Shown here one piece after another: positions 1 through 10,161 of a stretch of 64,000 bases of DNA; position 1 is the first letter of the stretch, and each line of letters begins with the position of its first letter. Position numbers and translations under genes: made by a program. The notes below the pieces were generated by a model, which was given only the letters and a program-made list of their open reading frames with translations, ran no database searches and was not told the origin of the DNA. The stretch covers positions 2,232,001-2,296,000 of the forward strand of contig JACCLO010000011.1 in the NCBI GenBank assembly GCA_029448655.1, given 5' to 3'. The stretch is from Wolfiporia cocos. Taxonomy: Eukaryota; Basidiomycota; Agaricomycetes; Polyporales; Phaeolaceae.

Positions 1-505
1 GTTTGTGGCCCATGCCACAGGGATTTGTGTCCTGTGGCATGGGGATTTTGTAATGTAAATACCCCACACCATGGGAATTTGTACCCCGTGCCACAGGGAT
101 TTGCACCCCAATTCCACAGGGATTTGTGCCCCATGCCATGGGGATGTGTGTCCTGTGCCACAGGGGTTTGTGCCCCATGCCACGGGGATTTGTGCCCTGT
201 GCCACGGGGATTTTTGTAATGTAAATACCCTACACCATGGGGATTTGTGGCCCATGCCACAGGGATTTGTGTGTCCTGTGCCACGGGGATTTGTGCCCCA
301 TACCACAGGGATTTGCATCCCAATGCCACAGGGATTTGTGCCCCATGCCACGGGGATTTGTGCTCTGTGCCCTGGAGATTTGTGCCCCGTGCCACGGGGA
401 TTTGTGTCCTGTGGCATGGGGATTTGTGCCCCACACTACAGGTATTTGTGCCCTGTGCCATGGGGATTTATGTTTCATGCCACGGGGATTTTTGTAACAT
501 AAATT
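1..505 (+). repeat. 22-bp minisatellite, unit 0
   Basis: Copies of GGGGATTTGTGCCCCATGCC plus AC, with variants AGGG, CCCTG and CCAT, broken by longer GTAATGTAAATACCC inserts. Because 22 is not a multiple of 3 and the unit lacks stops, every frame on both strands stays open. Confidence 0.9.
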
Positions 506-821
506 GCCTGTGCTGTAGATGCTTGCCAAAAGATTGCACAAAATGGAGAACATTTTGACACCACATTACACAGTATTACAAGGGAAGTGACGATGAGACC
601 GAGGATCAGCGAGGTGTCAGAAGTGGCTGAGCAGGTAGAGACAAGAGACAAAAGAGGAAAGTTGGGGAAGCCATGGGTAATGCACAGGAAATTCATGAGG
701 GATCCACAGGTAACTTCAAAACAACCCCCGATTATCTGAAGTAGGCACACATGGATTGGAATAATATATTGAAGTGGAAAAAGCAGTGTGACCGTGGCGA
801 AGCCACGGGTAATTAACCTAG
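1..821 (+). mobile_element. Repeat unit 0, left-truncated by window
   Basis: Only the minisatellite part and the tail of this unit are in the window. The terminal hairpin is at 792-808 (stem CCGTGGC, loop GAA, stem GCCACGG), the spacer at 809-817 and CTAG at 818-821. The next base pair, 822-823, is TC of the following unit. Confidence 0.6.
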
Positions 822-2039
822 TCTAAAAGTAATGGGAGCTCGCGCCGTAGGCGCTCGCGTGCAGCTAGCGTGCAGCTAGCGTGCAGCTAGCGTGTCGCTC
901 GCGTGTCGCTCGCGTTTTGCGCACGTTCAGCGCACGTTTTGCGCACGTTTTGCGCACATGGACGCCACGTTTGCCGCGTGGCGTCCATGCGCGTCGTCAA
1001 ATCCTGCTCCCATTAGATAGGGCGCCTGCTGCCATCCGCGGAGTTGGCCGGTGGATTCCCACGCCCGGCGCCTGCAACGCGCGCGCGCTGTTTCTGCTCG
1101 GCACCACGGGGATTCGTGCCCCATGCCACGGGGATTCGTGCCCCATGCCACGGGGATTTGTGCTCCACACCACGGGGATTCGTGCCCCACACCATGGGGA
1201 TTCGTGGCCCATTCCATGGGGGTTTGTGGCCCATGCCACAGGGATTTGTGTCCTGTGGCATGGGGATTTTGTAATGTAAATACCCCACACCACGGGGATT
1301 TGTACCCCATGCCACAGGTATTTGCACCCCAATGCCATGGGGATTTGTGCCCCGTGCCACAGGGATTTGTGCTCTGTGCCATGGAGATTTGCACCCTGTG
1401 CCACGGGGATTTGTGTCCTGTGGCATGGGGATTTTGTAATGTAAATACCCCACACCACGGGAATTTGTACCCCGTGCCACAGGGATTCGTGCCCTACACC
1501 ACAGGGATTTTTGGCCCATGCCATGGGGGTTTGTGCCCCATGCCACAGGGATTTGTGCCCTGTGCCACAGGGATTTGTGTCCTGTGCCACGGGGATTTGT
1601 GTCCTGTGCCACGGGGATTTTGTAATGTAAATACCCCACACCACAGGGATTTGTGCCCCACACCACAGGGATCTGTGCCCTGTGCCATGGGGATTTATGC
1701 CTCATGCCACGGGGATTTTTGTAACATAAATGGCCTGTGCTGTAGATGCCTGCCAAAAGATTGCAAAAAATGAAGAACATTTGACACCACATTACACAGT
1801 ATTACAAGGGAAGCAACGATGAGACCGAGGATCAGTGAGGTGTCAGAAGTGGCTGAGCAGGCAGAGACAAAAGAGGCAAATTGGGGAACCCATGGGTAAT
1901 GCACAGGAAATTCATGGGGGATCCACAGGTAACTTAAAAAAACCCCTGATTATCTGAAATAGGGACACATGGATTGGAATAATATATTGAAGTGGAAAAA
2001 GCGGTGTGACCGTGGCGAAGCCACGGGTAATTAACCTAG
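822..2039 (+). mobile_element. Repeat unit 1 (1218 bp)
   Basis: It starts TCTAAAAGTAATGGGAGC and ends with the CCGTGGC/GCCACGG hairpin and CTAG at 2036-2039. The leader holds a perfect 13-bp inverted repeat (957-969 and 977-989, arms CATGGACGCCACG and CGTGGCGTCCATG) around a 7-nt loop. The minisatellite runs from about 1103 to 1732. Confidence 0.6.
1103..1732 (+). repeat. 22-bp minisatellite, unit 1
   Basis: Same family as the array at 1-505. The first repeats read GGGGATTCGTGCCCC (C in place of T), and the last merge into GGGGATTTTTGTAACATAAAT. Confidence 0.9.
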
Positions 2040-3110
2040 TCTAAAAGTAATGGGAGCTCGCGCCGTAGGCGCTCGCGTGTCGCTAGCGTGCAGCTAGCGT
2101 GCAGCTAGCGTGTCGCTCGCGTGTCCAGTGCACGTTTTGCGCACATGGACGCCACGTTTGCCGCGTGGCGTCCATGCACGTCGTTGATCCTGCTCCCATT
2201 AGATAGGGCGCCTGCCATCCGCGGAGTTGGCCGGTGGATTCCCACGCCCGGCGCCTGCAAGGCGCGCGCGCTGTTCCTGCCCCGCACCACGGGGATTCGT
2301 GCCCCATGCCACGGGGATTTGTGCCCCACATCACGGGGATTTGTGCCCCACACCACGGGGATTTGTGGCCCTTGCCACGGGGGTTTGTGGCCCATGCCAC
2401 AGGGATTTGTGCCCCGTGCCATGGGGATTTGTGCCCCACATCATGGGGATTTTTGTAATGTAAATACCCCACACCACGGGGATTTGTGCCCCATGCCACA
2501 GGGATTTGTACCCCACACCATGGGGATTTGCACCCCATGCCACAGGGAATTGTGCTCTGTGCCACAGGGATTTGTGCCCTGTGCCACGGGGATTTTTGTA
2601 ATGTAAATACCCCACACCACGGGGATTTGTACTGCATGCCACAGGGATTTGTACTGCACACCATGGGGATTTGTGCCCCATGCCACAGGGATTTTTGTAA
2701 TGTAAATATCCTGCACCACGGGGATTTGTACCCTGCACCATGGGGGTTTGTGTCCCATGCTATGGGGATTTGTGCCCTGCCACAGGGATTTTTGTAACAT
2801 AAATGGCCTGTGCTGTAGATGCCTGCCAAAAGATTGCAAAACATTTTGACACCACATTGCACAGTATTACAAGCGAAGCGACGATGAGACCGAGGATCAG
2901 CGAGGTGTCAGAAGTGGCTGAGCAGGCAGAGACAAGAGACAAAAGAGGGAAGTTGGGGAAGCCATGGGTAATGCACAGGAAATTGATGGGGGATGCACAG
3001 GTAACTTCAAAAAACCCCGATTATCTGAAATAGGCACACATGGATTGGGATACTGTATTGAAGTGGAAAAAGCGGTGTGACCGTGGCGAAGCCACGGGTA
3101 ATTAACCTAG
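2040..3110 (+). mobile_element. Repeat unit 2 (1071 bp)
   Basis: Starts TCTAAAAGTAATGGGAGC and ends CTAG at 3107-3110. The leader has the same ATGGACGCCACG inverted repeat as unit 1, but a shorter GCGCAC series. The minisatellite runs from about 2285 to 2802. Confidence 0.6.
2285..2802 (+). repeat. 22-bp minisatellite, unit 2
   Basis: Includes copies with a 7-bp perfect dyad, CATGGGG-ATTTGTG-CCCCATG (for example near 2668), able to fold as a hairpin. Confidence 0.9.
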
Positions 3111-4393
3111 TCTAAAAGTAATGGGGGCTCGCGTGGGAGGCGTCGCGTGTCGCTCGCGTTTTGCGCACCTGGCGTCCACGTTCGCCGCGTGGCGTCCATG
3201 CGCGTCGTCAATCCTGCTCCCATTAGATAGGGCGCCTGGCGCCGGTGAATTCCCACGCCCAGCGCCTGCAAGGCGCGCGCGCTGCTAGCTCACGTTTTGC
3301 GCACTGTTCCTGCCCTGCACCACGGGGATTCGTGCCACGGGGATTCATACCCCACACCACGGGGATTCGTGCCTCACACCACGGGGATCCGTGGCCCATA
3401 CACGGGGGTCTGTGGCCCATGCCACAGGGATTTGTGTCCTGTGGCATGGGGATTTTGTAATGTAAATACCCCACACCACGGGGATTTGTACCCTGTGCCA
3501 CAGGGATTTGCACCCCAATTCCACAGGGATTTGTGCCATGTGCCATGGGGATTTGTGCCCTGTGCCACGGGGATTTTTGTAATGTAAATACCCTACACCA
3601 TGGGGATTTGTGGCCCATGCCACAGGGATTTGTGTGTCCTGTGCCATGGGGATTTGTGCCCCATGCCACGGGGATTTGTGCTCTGTGCCATGGAGATTTG
3701 TGCCCTGTGCCACGGGGATTTGTGTCCTGTGCCACGGGGATTTTGTAATGTAAATACCCCACCCCATGGGGATTTGTACCCCATGCCACAGGTATTTGCA
3801 CCCCAATACCACGGGGATTTGTGCCCCATGCCACAGGTATTTGTGCTCTGTATCATGGAGATTTGTGCCCCATGCCACGGGGATTTGTGCCCTGTGCCAC
3901 GGGGATTTGTGTCCTGTGCCACAGGGATTTGTGCCCCATGCCACAGGGATTTGTGCTCTGTATCATGGAGATTTGTGCCCTGTGCCACGGGGATTTGTGC
4001 TTTGTGCCACAGGGATTTGTGCTTTGTGCCACAGGGATTTATGCCTCATGCCACGGGGATTTTTGTAACATAAATGGCCTGTGCTGTAGATGCCTGCCAA
4101 AAGATTGCAAAAAAAATGAAGAACATTTTGACACCACATTACACAGTATTACAAGCAAAGCGATGATGAGACTGAGGATCAGCGAGGTGTCAGAAGTGGC
4201 TGAGCAGGCAGAGACAAGAGACAAAAGAGGGAAGTTGGGGAAGCCATGGATAATGCAGATGAAATTCATGGGGGATCCACAGGTAACTTAAAAAAACCCC
4301 TGATTATCTGAAATAGGCACACATGGATTGGAATAATATATTGAAGTGGAAAAAGCGGTGTGACCGTGGCGAAGCCACGGGTAATTAAGCTAG
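3111..4393 (+). mobile_element. Repeat unit 3 (1283 bp)
   Basis: Longest complete unit. Its leader is the second type, TCTAAAAGTAATGGGGGCTC then GGAGGCGTCGCG. It ends with the CCGTGGC/GCCACGG hairpin (4364-4380) and CTAG at 4390-4393, with AAGCTAG rather than AACCTAG before the end. The minisatellite runs from about 3319 to 4074. Confidence 0.6.
3319..4074 (+). repeat. 22-bp minisatellite, unit 3
   Basis: The longest uninterrupted array of the window. Some copies carry the degenerate form TCTGTATCATGGAGATTTG. Confidence 0.9.
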
Positions 4394-5180
4394 TCCATAA
4401 TATAATGGGAGCTCGCGCCGTAGGCGCTCACGTGTCGCTAGCGTGCAGCTAGCGTGTCGCTCGCGTGTCGCTCGCGTTTTGCGCACATGGCGAGCACGTT
4501 TGCCGCGTGGCGTCCATGCGCGTCGTTGATCCTCCTCCCATTAGATAGGGCGCCTGCCATCCGCGGAGTTGGCCGGTGGATTCCCACGCCCGGCGCCTGC
4601 AAGGTGCGCGCGCTGTTCGTGCCCCGCACCACGGGGATTCGTGCCCCATGCCACGGGGATTTGTGCCCCACACCACGGGGATTTGTGCCCCACACCACGG
4701 GGATTCGTGGCCGATTCCATGGGGGTTTGTGGCCCATGCCACAGGGATTTGTGTCCTGTGGCATGGGGATTTTGTAATGTAAATACCCCACACCACGGGG
4801 ATTTGTACCCCGTGCCACGGGGATTCGTGCCCTACACCATGGGGATTTTTGGCCCATGCCATGGGGGTTTGTGCCCCATGCCACGGGGATTCGTGCCCCA
4901 TGCCACAGGGATTTGTGTCCTGTGGCATGGGGATTTTGTAATATAAATACTCCACACCACAGGGGTCTGTACCCTGTGCCACAGGTATTTGCACCCCAAT
5001 GCCACAGGGGTGAATTCCCACACCCAGAGCCTGCAAGGCATGCGTGCCAGTTACAGATTCTACAAGCAAAGCAACAACGATACCGAGCATCAGCGAGGTG
5101 GAGGAGTGGCTGAGTAGGCAGAGGCTAAAATATATTCCTAAGACATAACATTTGTGGCGAAGCCACAGGTAATTAAGCTA
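4394..5180 (+). mobile_element. Repeat unit 4 (787 bp), imperfect end
   Basis: Starts TCCATAATATAATGGGAGC. It switches at about 5009 from minisatellite into the short-tail variant (GCAAAGCAACAACGATACCGAG). The hairpin is the TGTGGC/GCCACA version. The end reads CTA directly followed by TC, so the G of CTAG is missing at this junction. Confidence 0.5.
4627..5009 (+). repeat. 22-bp minisatellite, unit 4
   Basis: Shorter array that ends abruptly in a GGGGTGAATTCCCACACCC segment resembling the leader of other units, which suggests an internal recombination. Confidence 0.85.
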
Positions 5181-5510
5181 TCTGAACTATAATGGGAGCT
5201 CGCGCCGTAGGCGCTCGCGTGCAGCTAGCGTGCAGCTAGCGTGTCGCTCGCGTGCAGCTAGCGTGTCGCTCGCGTGTCGCTCGCGTTTTGCGCACATGGC
5301 GAGCACGTTTGCCGCGTGGCGGCGCCTGTAGGGCGCCCATCGAGTGCGCGCCGGCGCCTGCAAGGCGCGCGTGCCGGTTGCAAAGGTGTTACAAGCGAAG
5401 CGACGACGAGGCCGAGCGTTAGCGAGGTGGAGGAGTGGCTGAGCGGGCAGAGATAAGCAATACAAGTTCTAAATACCAAATTGTGGCAAAGCCACAGGTA
5501 ATTAAGCTAG
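5181..5510 (+). mobile_element. Repeat unit 5 (330 bp), no minisatellite
   Basis: A short form with the leader joined directly to the tail segment carrying GCGACGACGAGGCCGAGCG. The hairpin is TGTGGC-AAA-GCCACA and the unit ends with CTAG at 5507-5510. It shows the minimum set shared by all units: leader, tail, hairpin and CTAG. Confidence 0.6.
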
Positions 5511-6517
5511 TCTATAAGTAACGGGGGCTCGCGTGGGAGCGGTCGCGTGGAGCGCACCTGGCGTCCACGTTTGCCGCGTGGCATCCATGGGCGTCATTCC
5601 TGCTCCCATTACATAGGGCGCCTGGCGCCTGTGATTTCCCACGCCCAGCGCCTGCAAGGCGCGCTGCTAGCTCGCGTTTTGCGCGCTGTTCCTGCACCAC
5701 GGGGATTCGTGCCACGGGGATTCATACCCCACACCACGGGGATTCGTGCCCCACACCACGGGGATTCGTGGCCCATTCCATGGGGGTTTGTGGCCCATGC
5801 TACAGGGATTTGTGTCCTGTGGCATGGGGATTTTGTAATGTAAATACCCCACACCACGGGGATTCGTACCCTGTGCCACAGGGATTTGCACCCCAATTCC
5901 ACAGGGATCTGTGCCATGTGCCATGGGGATTTGTGCCCCGTGCCACGGGGATTTTTGTAATGTAAATACCCTACACCATGGGGATTTGTGGCCCATGCCA
6001 CAGGGATTTGTGTGTCCTGTGCCATGGGGATTTGTGCTCTGTGCCATGGAGATTTGTGCCCCGTGCCACGGGGATTTGTGTTCTGTGGCACAGGGATTTT
6101 GTAATGTAAATACCCCACACCATGGGGATTTGTGCCCCACACCACAGGTATCTGTGCCCTGTGCCATGGGGATTTATGCCTCATGCCACGGGGATTTTTG
6201 TAACATAAATGGCCTGTGCTGTAGATGCTTGCCAAATGATTGCAAAACATTTTGACACCACATTATACAGTATTACAAGGGAAGTGACGATGAGACCGAG
6301 GATCAGCGAGGTGTCACAAGTGGCTGAGCAGGCAGACACAAGACAAAAGAGGGAGGTTGGGGAAGCCATGGGTAATGCACAGGAAATTCATGAGGGATCC
6401 ACAGGTAACTTCAAAATAAAGCCCCGATTATCTAAAACGAGCACACATAGATTAAAATAATATATTAAAGTAGAAAAAGCAGTGTGACCGTGGCGAAGCC
6501 ACGGGTAATTAACCTAG
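5511..6517 (+). mobile_element. Repeat unit 6 (1007 bp)
   Basis: Starts TCTATAAGTAACGGGGGCTC and ends with the CCGTGGC hairpin and CTAG at 6514-6517. Its end is separated from the next TC by five extra bases, TGATA (6518-6522). The minisatellite runs from about 5696 to 6210. Confidence 0.55.
5696..6210 (+). repeat. 22-bp minisatellite, unit 6
   Basis: Closely parallels the order of variants seen in units 0 and 3, so these arrays probably come from one ancestral array. Confidence 0.85.
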
Positions 6518-6522
6518 TGATA

Positions 6523-7461
6523 TCTATAAGTAATGGGGGCTCGCGTGGGAGGCGTCGCGTGTCGCTCGCGTTTTGCGCACCTGGCGTCCACGTTCGCCGC
6601 GTGGCGTCCATGCGCGTCGTCAATCCTGCTCCCATTAGATAGGGCGCCTGGCGCCGGTGAATTCCCACGCCCAGCGCCTGCAAGGCGCGCGCGCTGTTCC
6701 TGCCCCGTACCACGGGGATTCATGCCCCATGCCACGGGGATTCGTGCCCCACACCACGGGGATTTGTGCCCCGTGCCACAGGGATTTGTACCCCACACCA
6801 TGGGGATTTGCGCCCCATGCCACGGGGATTTGTGCTCTGTGCCACAGGGATTTGTGCACCATGCCACAGGGATTTGTGCCCTGTGCCACGGGGATTTTTG
6901 TAATGTAAATACCCCACACCACGGGGATTTGTACCACATGCCACAGGGATTTGTACTGCACACCATGGGGATTTGTGCCCCATGCCACAGGGATTTTTGT
7001 AATGTAAATACCCTGCACCACGGGGATTTGCACCCTGCACCATAGGGATTTGTGCTCTGTATCATGAAGATTTGTGCCCCGTGCCACAGGGATCTGTGCT
7101 TTGTGCCACGGGGATTTATGCCTCATGCCACGGGGATCTTTGTAACATAAATGGCCTGTGCTGTAGATGCCTGCCAAAAGATTGCAAAAAAAATGAAGAA
7201 CATTTTGACACCACATTACACAGTATTACAAGCAAAGCGATGATGAGACCGAGGATCAGCGAGGTGTCAGAAGTGGCTGAGCAGGCAGAGACAAGAGACA
7301 AAAGAGGGAAGCCATGGGTAATGCACATGAAATTCATAGGGGATCCACAGGTAACTTAAAAAAACCCCTGATTATCTGAAATAGGCGCACATGGATTGGA
7401 ATAGTATATTGAAGTGGTAAAAGTGGTGTGACCGTGGCGAAGCCACGGGTAATTAACCTAG
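6523..7461 (+). mobile_element. Repeat unit 7 (939 bp)
   Basis: Starts TCTATAAGTAATGGGGGC after an A, as expected for insertion between A and T. It ends with the CCGTGGC hairpin and CTAG at 7458-7461. The minisatellite runs from about 6708 to 7152. Confidence 0.6.
6708..7152 (+). repeat. 22-bp minisatellite, unit 7
   Basis: The order of variants matches that of unit 2 (TACTGCACACCATGGGG and so on), a second array lineage. Confidence 0.85.
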
Positions 7462-7748
7462 TCTAAGTACTAAAGGGCCGTGGATTGCGTGGGAACTGCC
7501 ATGTGCTTTTCCACGTGTGCCACGTGCTGTCCGTCGTCCCATAGCGCTCGCGCCACCGACCCGGGAAGTTGGCCAGTGGATTCCCACGCCCAGCGCCTGC
7601 AAGGCGCGCATGCCGGTTGCAAAGGTATTACAAGCGAAGCGACGACGAGGCCGAGCGTCAGCGAGGTGGAGGAGTGGCTGAGCGGGCAGAGATAAACAAC
7701 AACTCCTAAAGTACAAAATTATGGCGAAGCCACAGGTAATTAAGCTAG
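7462..7748 (+). mobile_element. Repeat unit 8 (287 bp), last of the array
   Basis: Starts TCTAAGTACTAAAGGGCC. The leader is diverged and there is no minisatellite. The tail carries GCGACGACGAGGCCGAGCG, and the hairpin (ATGGC-GAA-GCCAC with a weak outer pair) is followed by GTAATTAAGCTAG. CTAG is at 7745-7748, and the flanking base 7749 is T, as the Helitron rule predicts. Confidence 0.55.
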
Positions 7749-8643
7749 TAAGTGTTGATCGGAACCGACTCCGATCGATCGATCGTGAATGGCATAGTAG
7801 AAGTGGGACAGTGCAGTCTCCCTGAATTGTCGCATGGCTCAAGCTTGCGATCGCTATCTCGTTTATAGTTTACGCATGATACCTTGACTTCAGCTCAGAT
7901 GCATTTGCATATTACTGTGACACATGAACGGCGAGCTACAGCGCCTGCAGCGGTATCTACTATCTGGCTCGGAGAGGTCCGCTGGTATTCTGTATTGTGC
8001 AGCCGCACATCTAACAGCTGTATGCATAGTTACAGCGCAGCGGCTACGACTTTATTACTACGGCACAGGATCCAGGAAAGGTCGTATGTTCCTATTCAGA
8101 CTAATGCACGGCGCCAGCCTCACGGAAAGTCCGAGTCCGATGCACTCTCACAGCTGCCCAGGCTTTGATCAAGCCCATATGTTGCGCAAAGTGCTGGGCC
8201 TCCTTTTTACATCAGGATCCTAGACAAAGAGCCATGGCTATAGTATGTCGCGCTTTCACTTCCGATTCGCATTTCTACTAACTTTTAAAGACTTCCGAAA
8301 CGAGAGAATTGCTGCCAGATTTGGACGTCCGAACACTAGCACAAACTCCTGAGAATACAGGATCCAATATATGCACGTCATCGAACAGTAGACCCAAGAG
8401 CATAAACTAAAATTGTCTCATGACAGTGCTCATAGAAGGTGATATCGAATGAGCTCTCGTAGAAGCTTGGACCACATCATTGGTTCACAATCGCGCTACT
8501 AAGTCAATTCGCCCAGGATCCCCATTATGGGTTGTTTAACAGTCCAAGAATCCCTCTCTTATCGCGGTCGTAGTCGTACGATACGAAACATTTCTCCCAA
8601 AAAATAAATAAAAATGGGCTAGTATGCCCATATTGGTGCAGCC
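7749..8643 (+). other. Gene-free stretch after the repeat array
   Basis: Unique sequence with no terminal motif of the array. Only short ORFs are present (7884-8223), without recognisable domains or splice support. I see nothing convincing. Confidence 0.5.
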
Positions 8644-9000
8644 TCGTACCGAGGAGGAATGCTGAGAGATACCACAAAGCGGGCGATCCGTTGCGAGCAC
8701 AATATCGTTACATACGGACCGTACGGCATCGTGCGCCACCCCTGCTATACCGGCGCGTACATCCTCGTGACTGGGATGTTGGTGTGCCAGCTCTGCTGGC
8801 AGGCTCGCAGAGTGCCGGATATCGAAAGTATATATGACAGGATAATGGTATGCGTCTGGGCATGCGATCTGACGCTGTTGTTCTATTCCATGGCGTACCG
8901 TGTAGGGCTGGATACCGAGATGCTAAGGAAGGAATTTGGCGATTAGTGGAACAAGTGGAAGATGCAAGCACCGTACAAGCTCATCCAGGGAATTATATAG
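8644..9000 (+). pseudogene. ICMT-like pseudogene, copy 1
   Basis: The frame from about 8644 encodes the hallmark of isoprenylcysteine carboxyl methyltransferases (Ste14/ICMT), which methylate prenylated C-terminal cysteines in the ER membrane: EHNIVTYGPYGIVRHPCYTG, the SAM-binding GPY..RHP.Y.G motif, at about 8695-8754. Further on it reads EMLRKEFGD, a stop, then WNKWKMQAPYKLIQGII and a second stop at 8998-9000. ICMT proteins end in a closely similar EFG..W..W....PY.LIPG, so TAG at 8944-8946 is an in-frame break where a CAG is expected (one C-to-T change). No N-terminal membrane exons are visible upstream. The next copy lies about 0.8 kb downstream on the same strand. A small chance remains that an unusual intron removes the stop. 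Confidence 0.7.
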
Positions 9001-9789
9001 TGAGAGTCATATACTCACTCATGTCGATCAGTGGGTTCAGTGGTCGAAAGCAATATCATACAAGATTATTCCCGATGTATACATTCTCCCGAGACATGCA
9101 TCGCTCGACTCAAGATACTTTATGCACGAGTTGGGATGGAAACGTTTGTAGATGGTCAAGGGAGCTCCTGGATTGGTCGATTTCTAAATGCTAAGAATTG
9201 ATGCTAGGGAGCAATGACACGTATACGTCATCCGAGTCGGCGAGACTTTCAATGTTCACGGTCGTAGCGGGTACAGAAGTTGTGAATCGACGTACCGAGC
9301 CTGGTACTGGTGCAAGTTCGATCATCATGGCAACAGGATGTGCCGCAGAGGTCGATAGCATAGATACCGAATTGTCAGAGGAATCATCGATGCATCACCG
9401 GTGCCTTTGAGTTGTTCGTCCAGTCAGCGTCAACTACCTGGCGGATATCCAAACCGCATGCCCCAGGCATCCGCAGCCGCGCTGCCCAGGATGTTCGTCA
9501 TCATATACTGGGAACAGCTTATGAGTGGCGCTCAATTCGGTCGCGAATTCGGGCGAATTCAACCGTCCTCAGTGGCGTCATCGCTCCTATTCACCACCTT
9601 CTTGCCGATGGTAGTGGCAGGCATTTGTACGGCCCATCACTCTTTGTGATATATCAGTCACCGTCGCTACTTGCTACGCACGCGCAGTATCAACTGCCAC
9701 ACTCGATCATCTATTCATCGGGTCGCATATGCAAACGTCCAGCCTCGAGCTCAGGACCGCTTTCGCCTGGGTTGAGGTTGAGTGAGTTA

Positions 9790-10161
9790 AATTCCGGCGC
9801 ATGCTTATGCAAGGCACACTACCGAGCAATTAACGGCTGTCTAGACACATGTGAGCTGGCTGTATGTGACGGACACAAGCTGGTCACGCACGGACCCTAC
9901 GCTGTTGCGCGCCACCCAGGCTATACGGGAGCGATACTGCTCATATTGGCATGGTGACATGCCACCTGGGACCCAGTTCATGGGTGCTGCAATGTGGCGT
10001 ATTGCAAATATCCCTCTAAAATTGCGCGCATTTGTCCAAATCGGAGTTCAAGAGTGCATGGTGACAATTGAGGTTGTGCGTGAGAGAATGAGGACAAGAT
10101 GCTGAAAGGGATGTTTGGGGATCAGTGTGTCGATTGGTCTGGGGGACGAGGTACAGGCTGA
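9790..10161 (+). pseudogene. ICMT-like pseudogene, copy 2
   Basis: The motif HKLVTHGPYAVARHPGYTG (about 9879-9935) is the ICMT SAM-binding signature. The reading frame stops at 9955-9957. The C-terminal motif continues in another frame as EDKMLKGMFGDQ..DWS from 10090, ending at 10159-10161. The segment between has no clean intron that would join them, and the usual R.R..PG end is replaced by GGRGTG. It is best read as a diverged, frameshifted paralogue of copy 1. Families of such methyltransferase-like genes are expanded in many mushrooms. The upstream 9400-9790 region may hold older remnants, but I cannot align it. Confidence 0.6.

Larger units (their letters stand above)
1..7748 (+). repeat. 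Tandem array of Helitron-like repeat units
   Basis: The stretch is a head-to-tail series of one left-truncated unit and eight complete units. Each unit begins with TC followed by a GC-rich leader (CTCGCG and CAGCTAGCG repeats, TTTTGCGCAC, then CATTAGATAGGGCGCC). Most then carry a long 22-bp minisatellite and a unique tail with GAGGATCAGCGAGGTGTC. All close with a hairpin, GTAATTAAS and CTAG. Hairpin, roughly 9-nt spacer and CTRR, with 5' TC and insertion next to T, are the accepted termini of Helitron rolling-circle transposons. No Rep/helicase protein is encoded, so the units would be non-autonomous. The many ORFs across it arise because the minisatellite has no stop codons; I do not call genes here. 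Confidence 0.85.

Noticed and set aside
71..7216. Long ORFs (up to about 260 codons) encoding repeated CHGDLCPVPRGFV and HKSPWHRAQIPVA peptides
   Set aside because: They exist in all frames on both strands because the 22-bp minisatellite has no stop codons; no start context, splicing or domain supports them.
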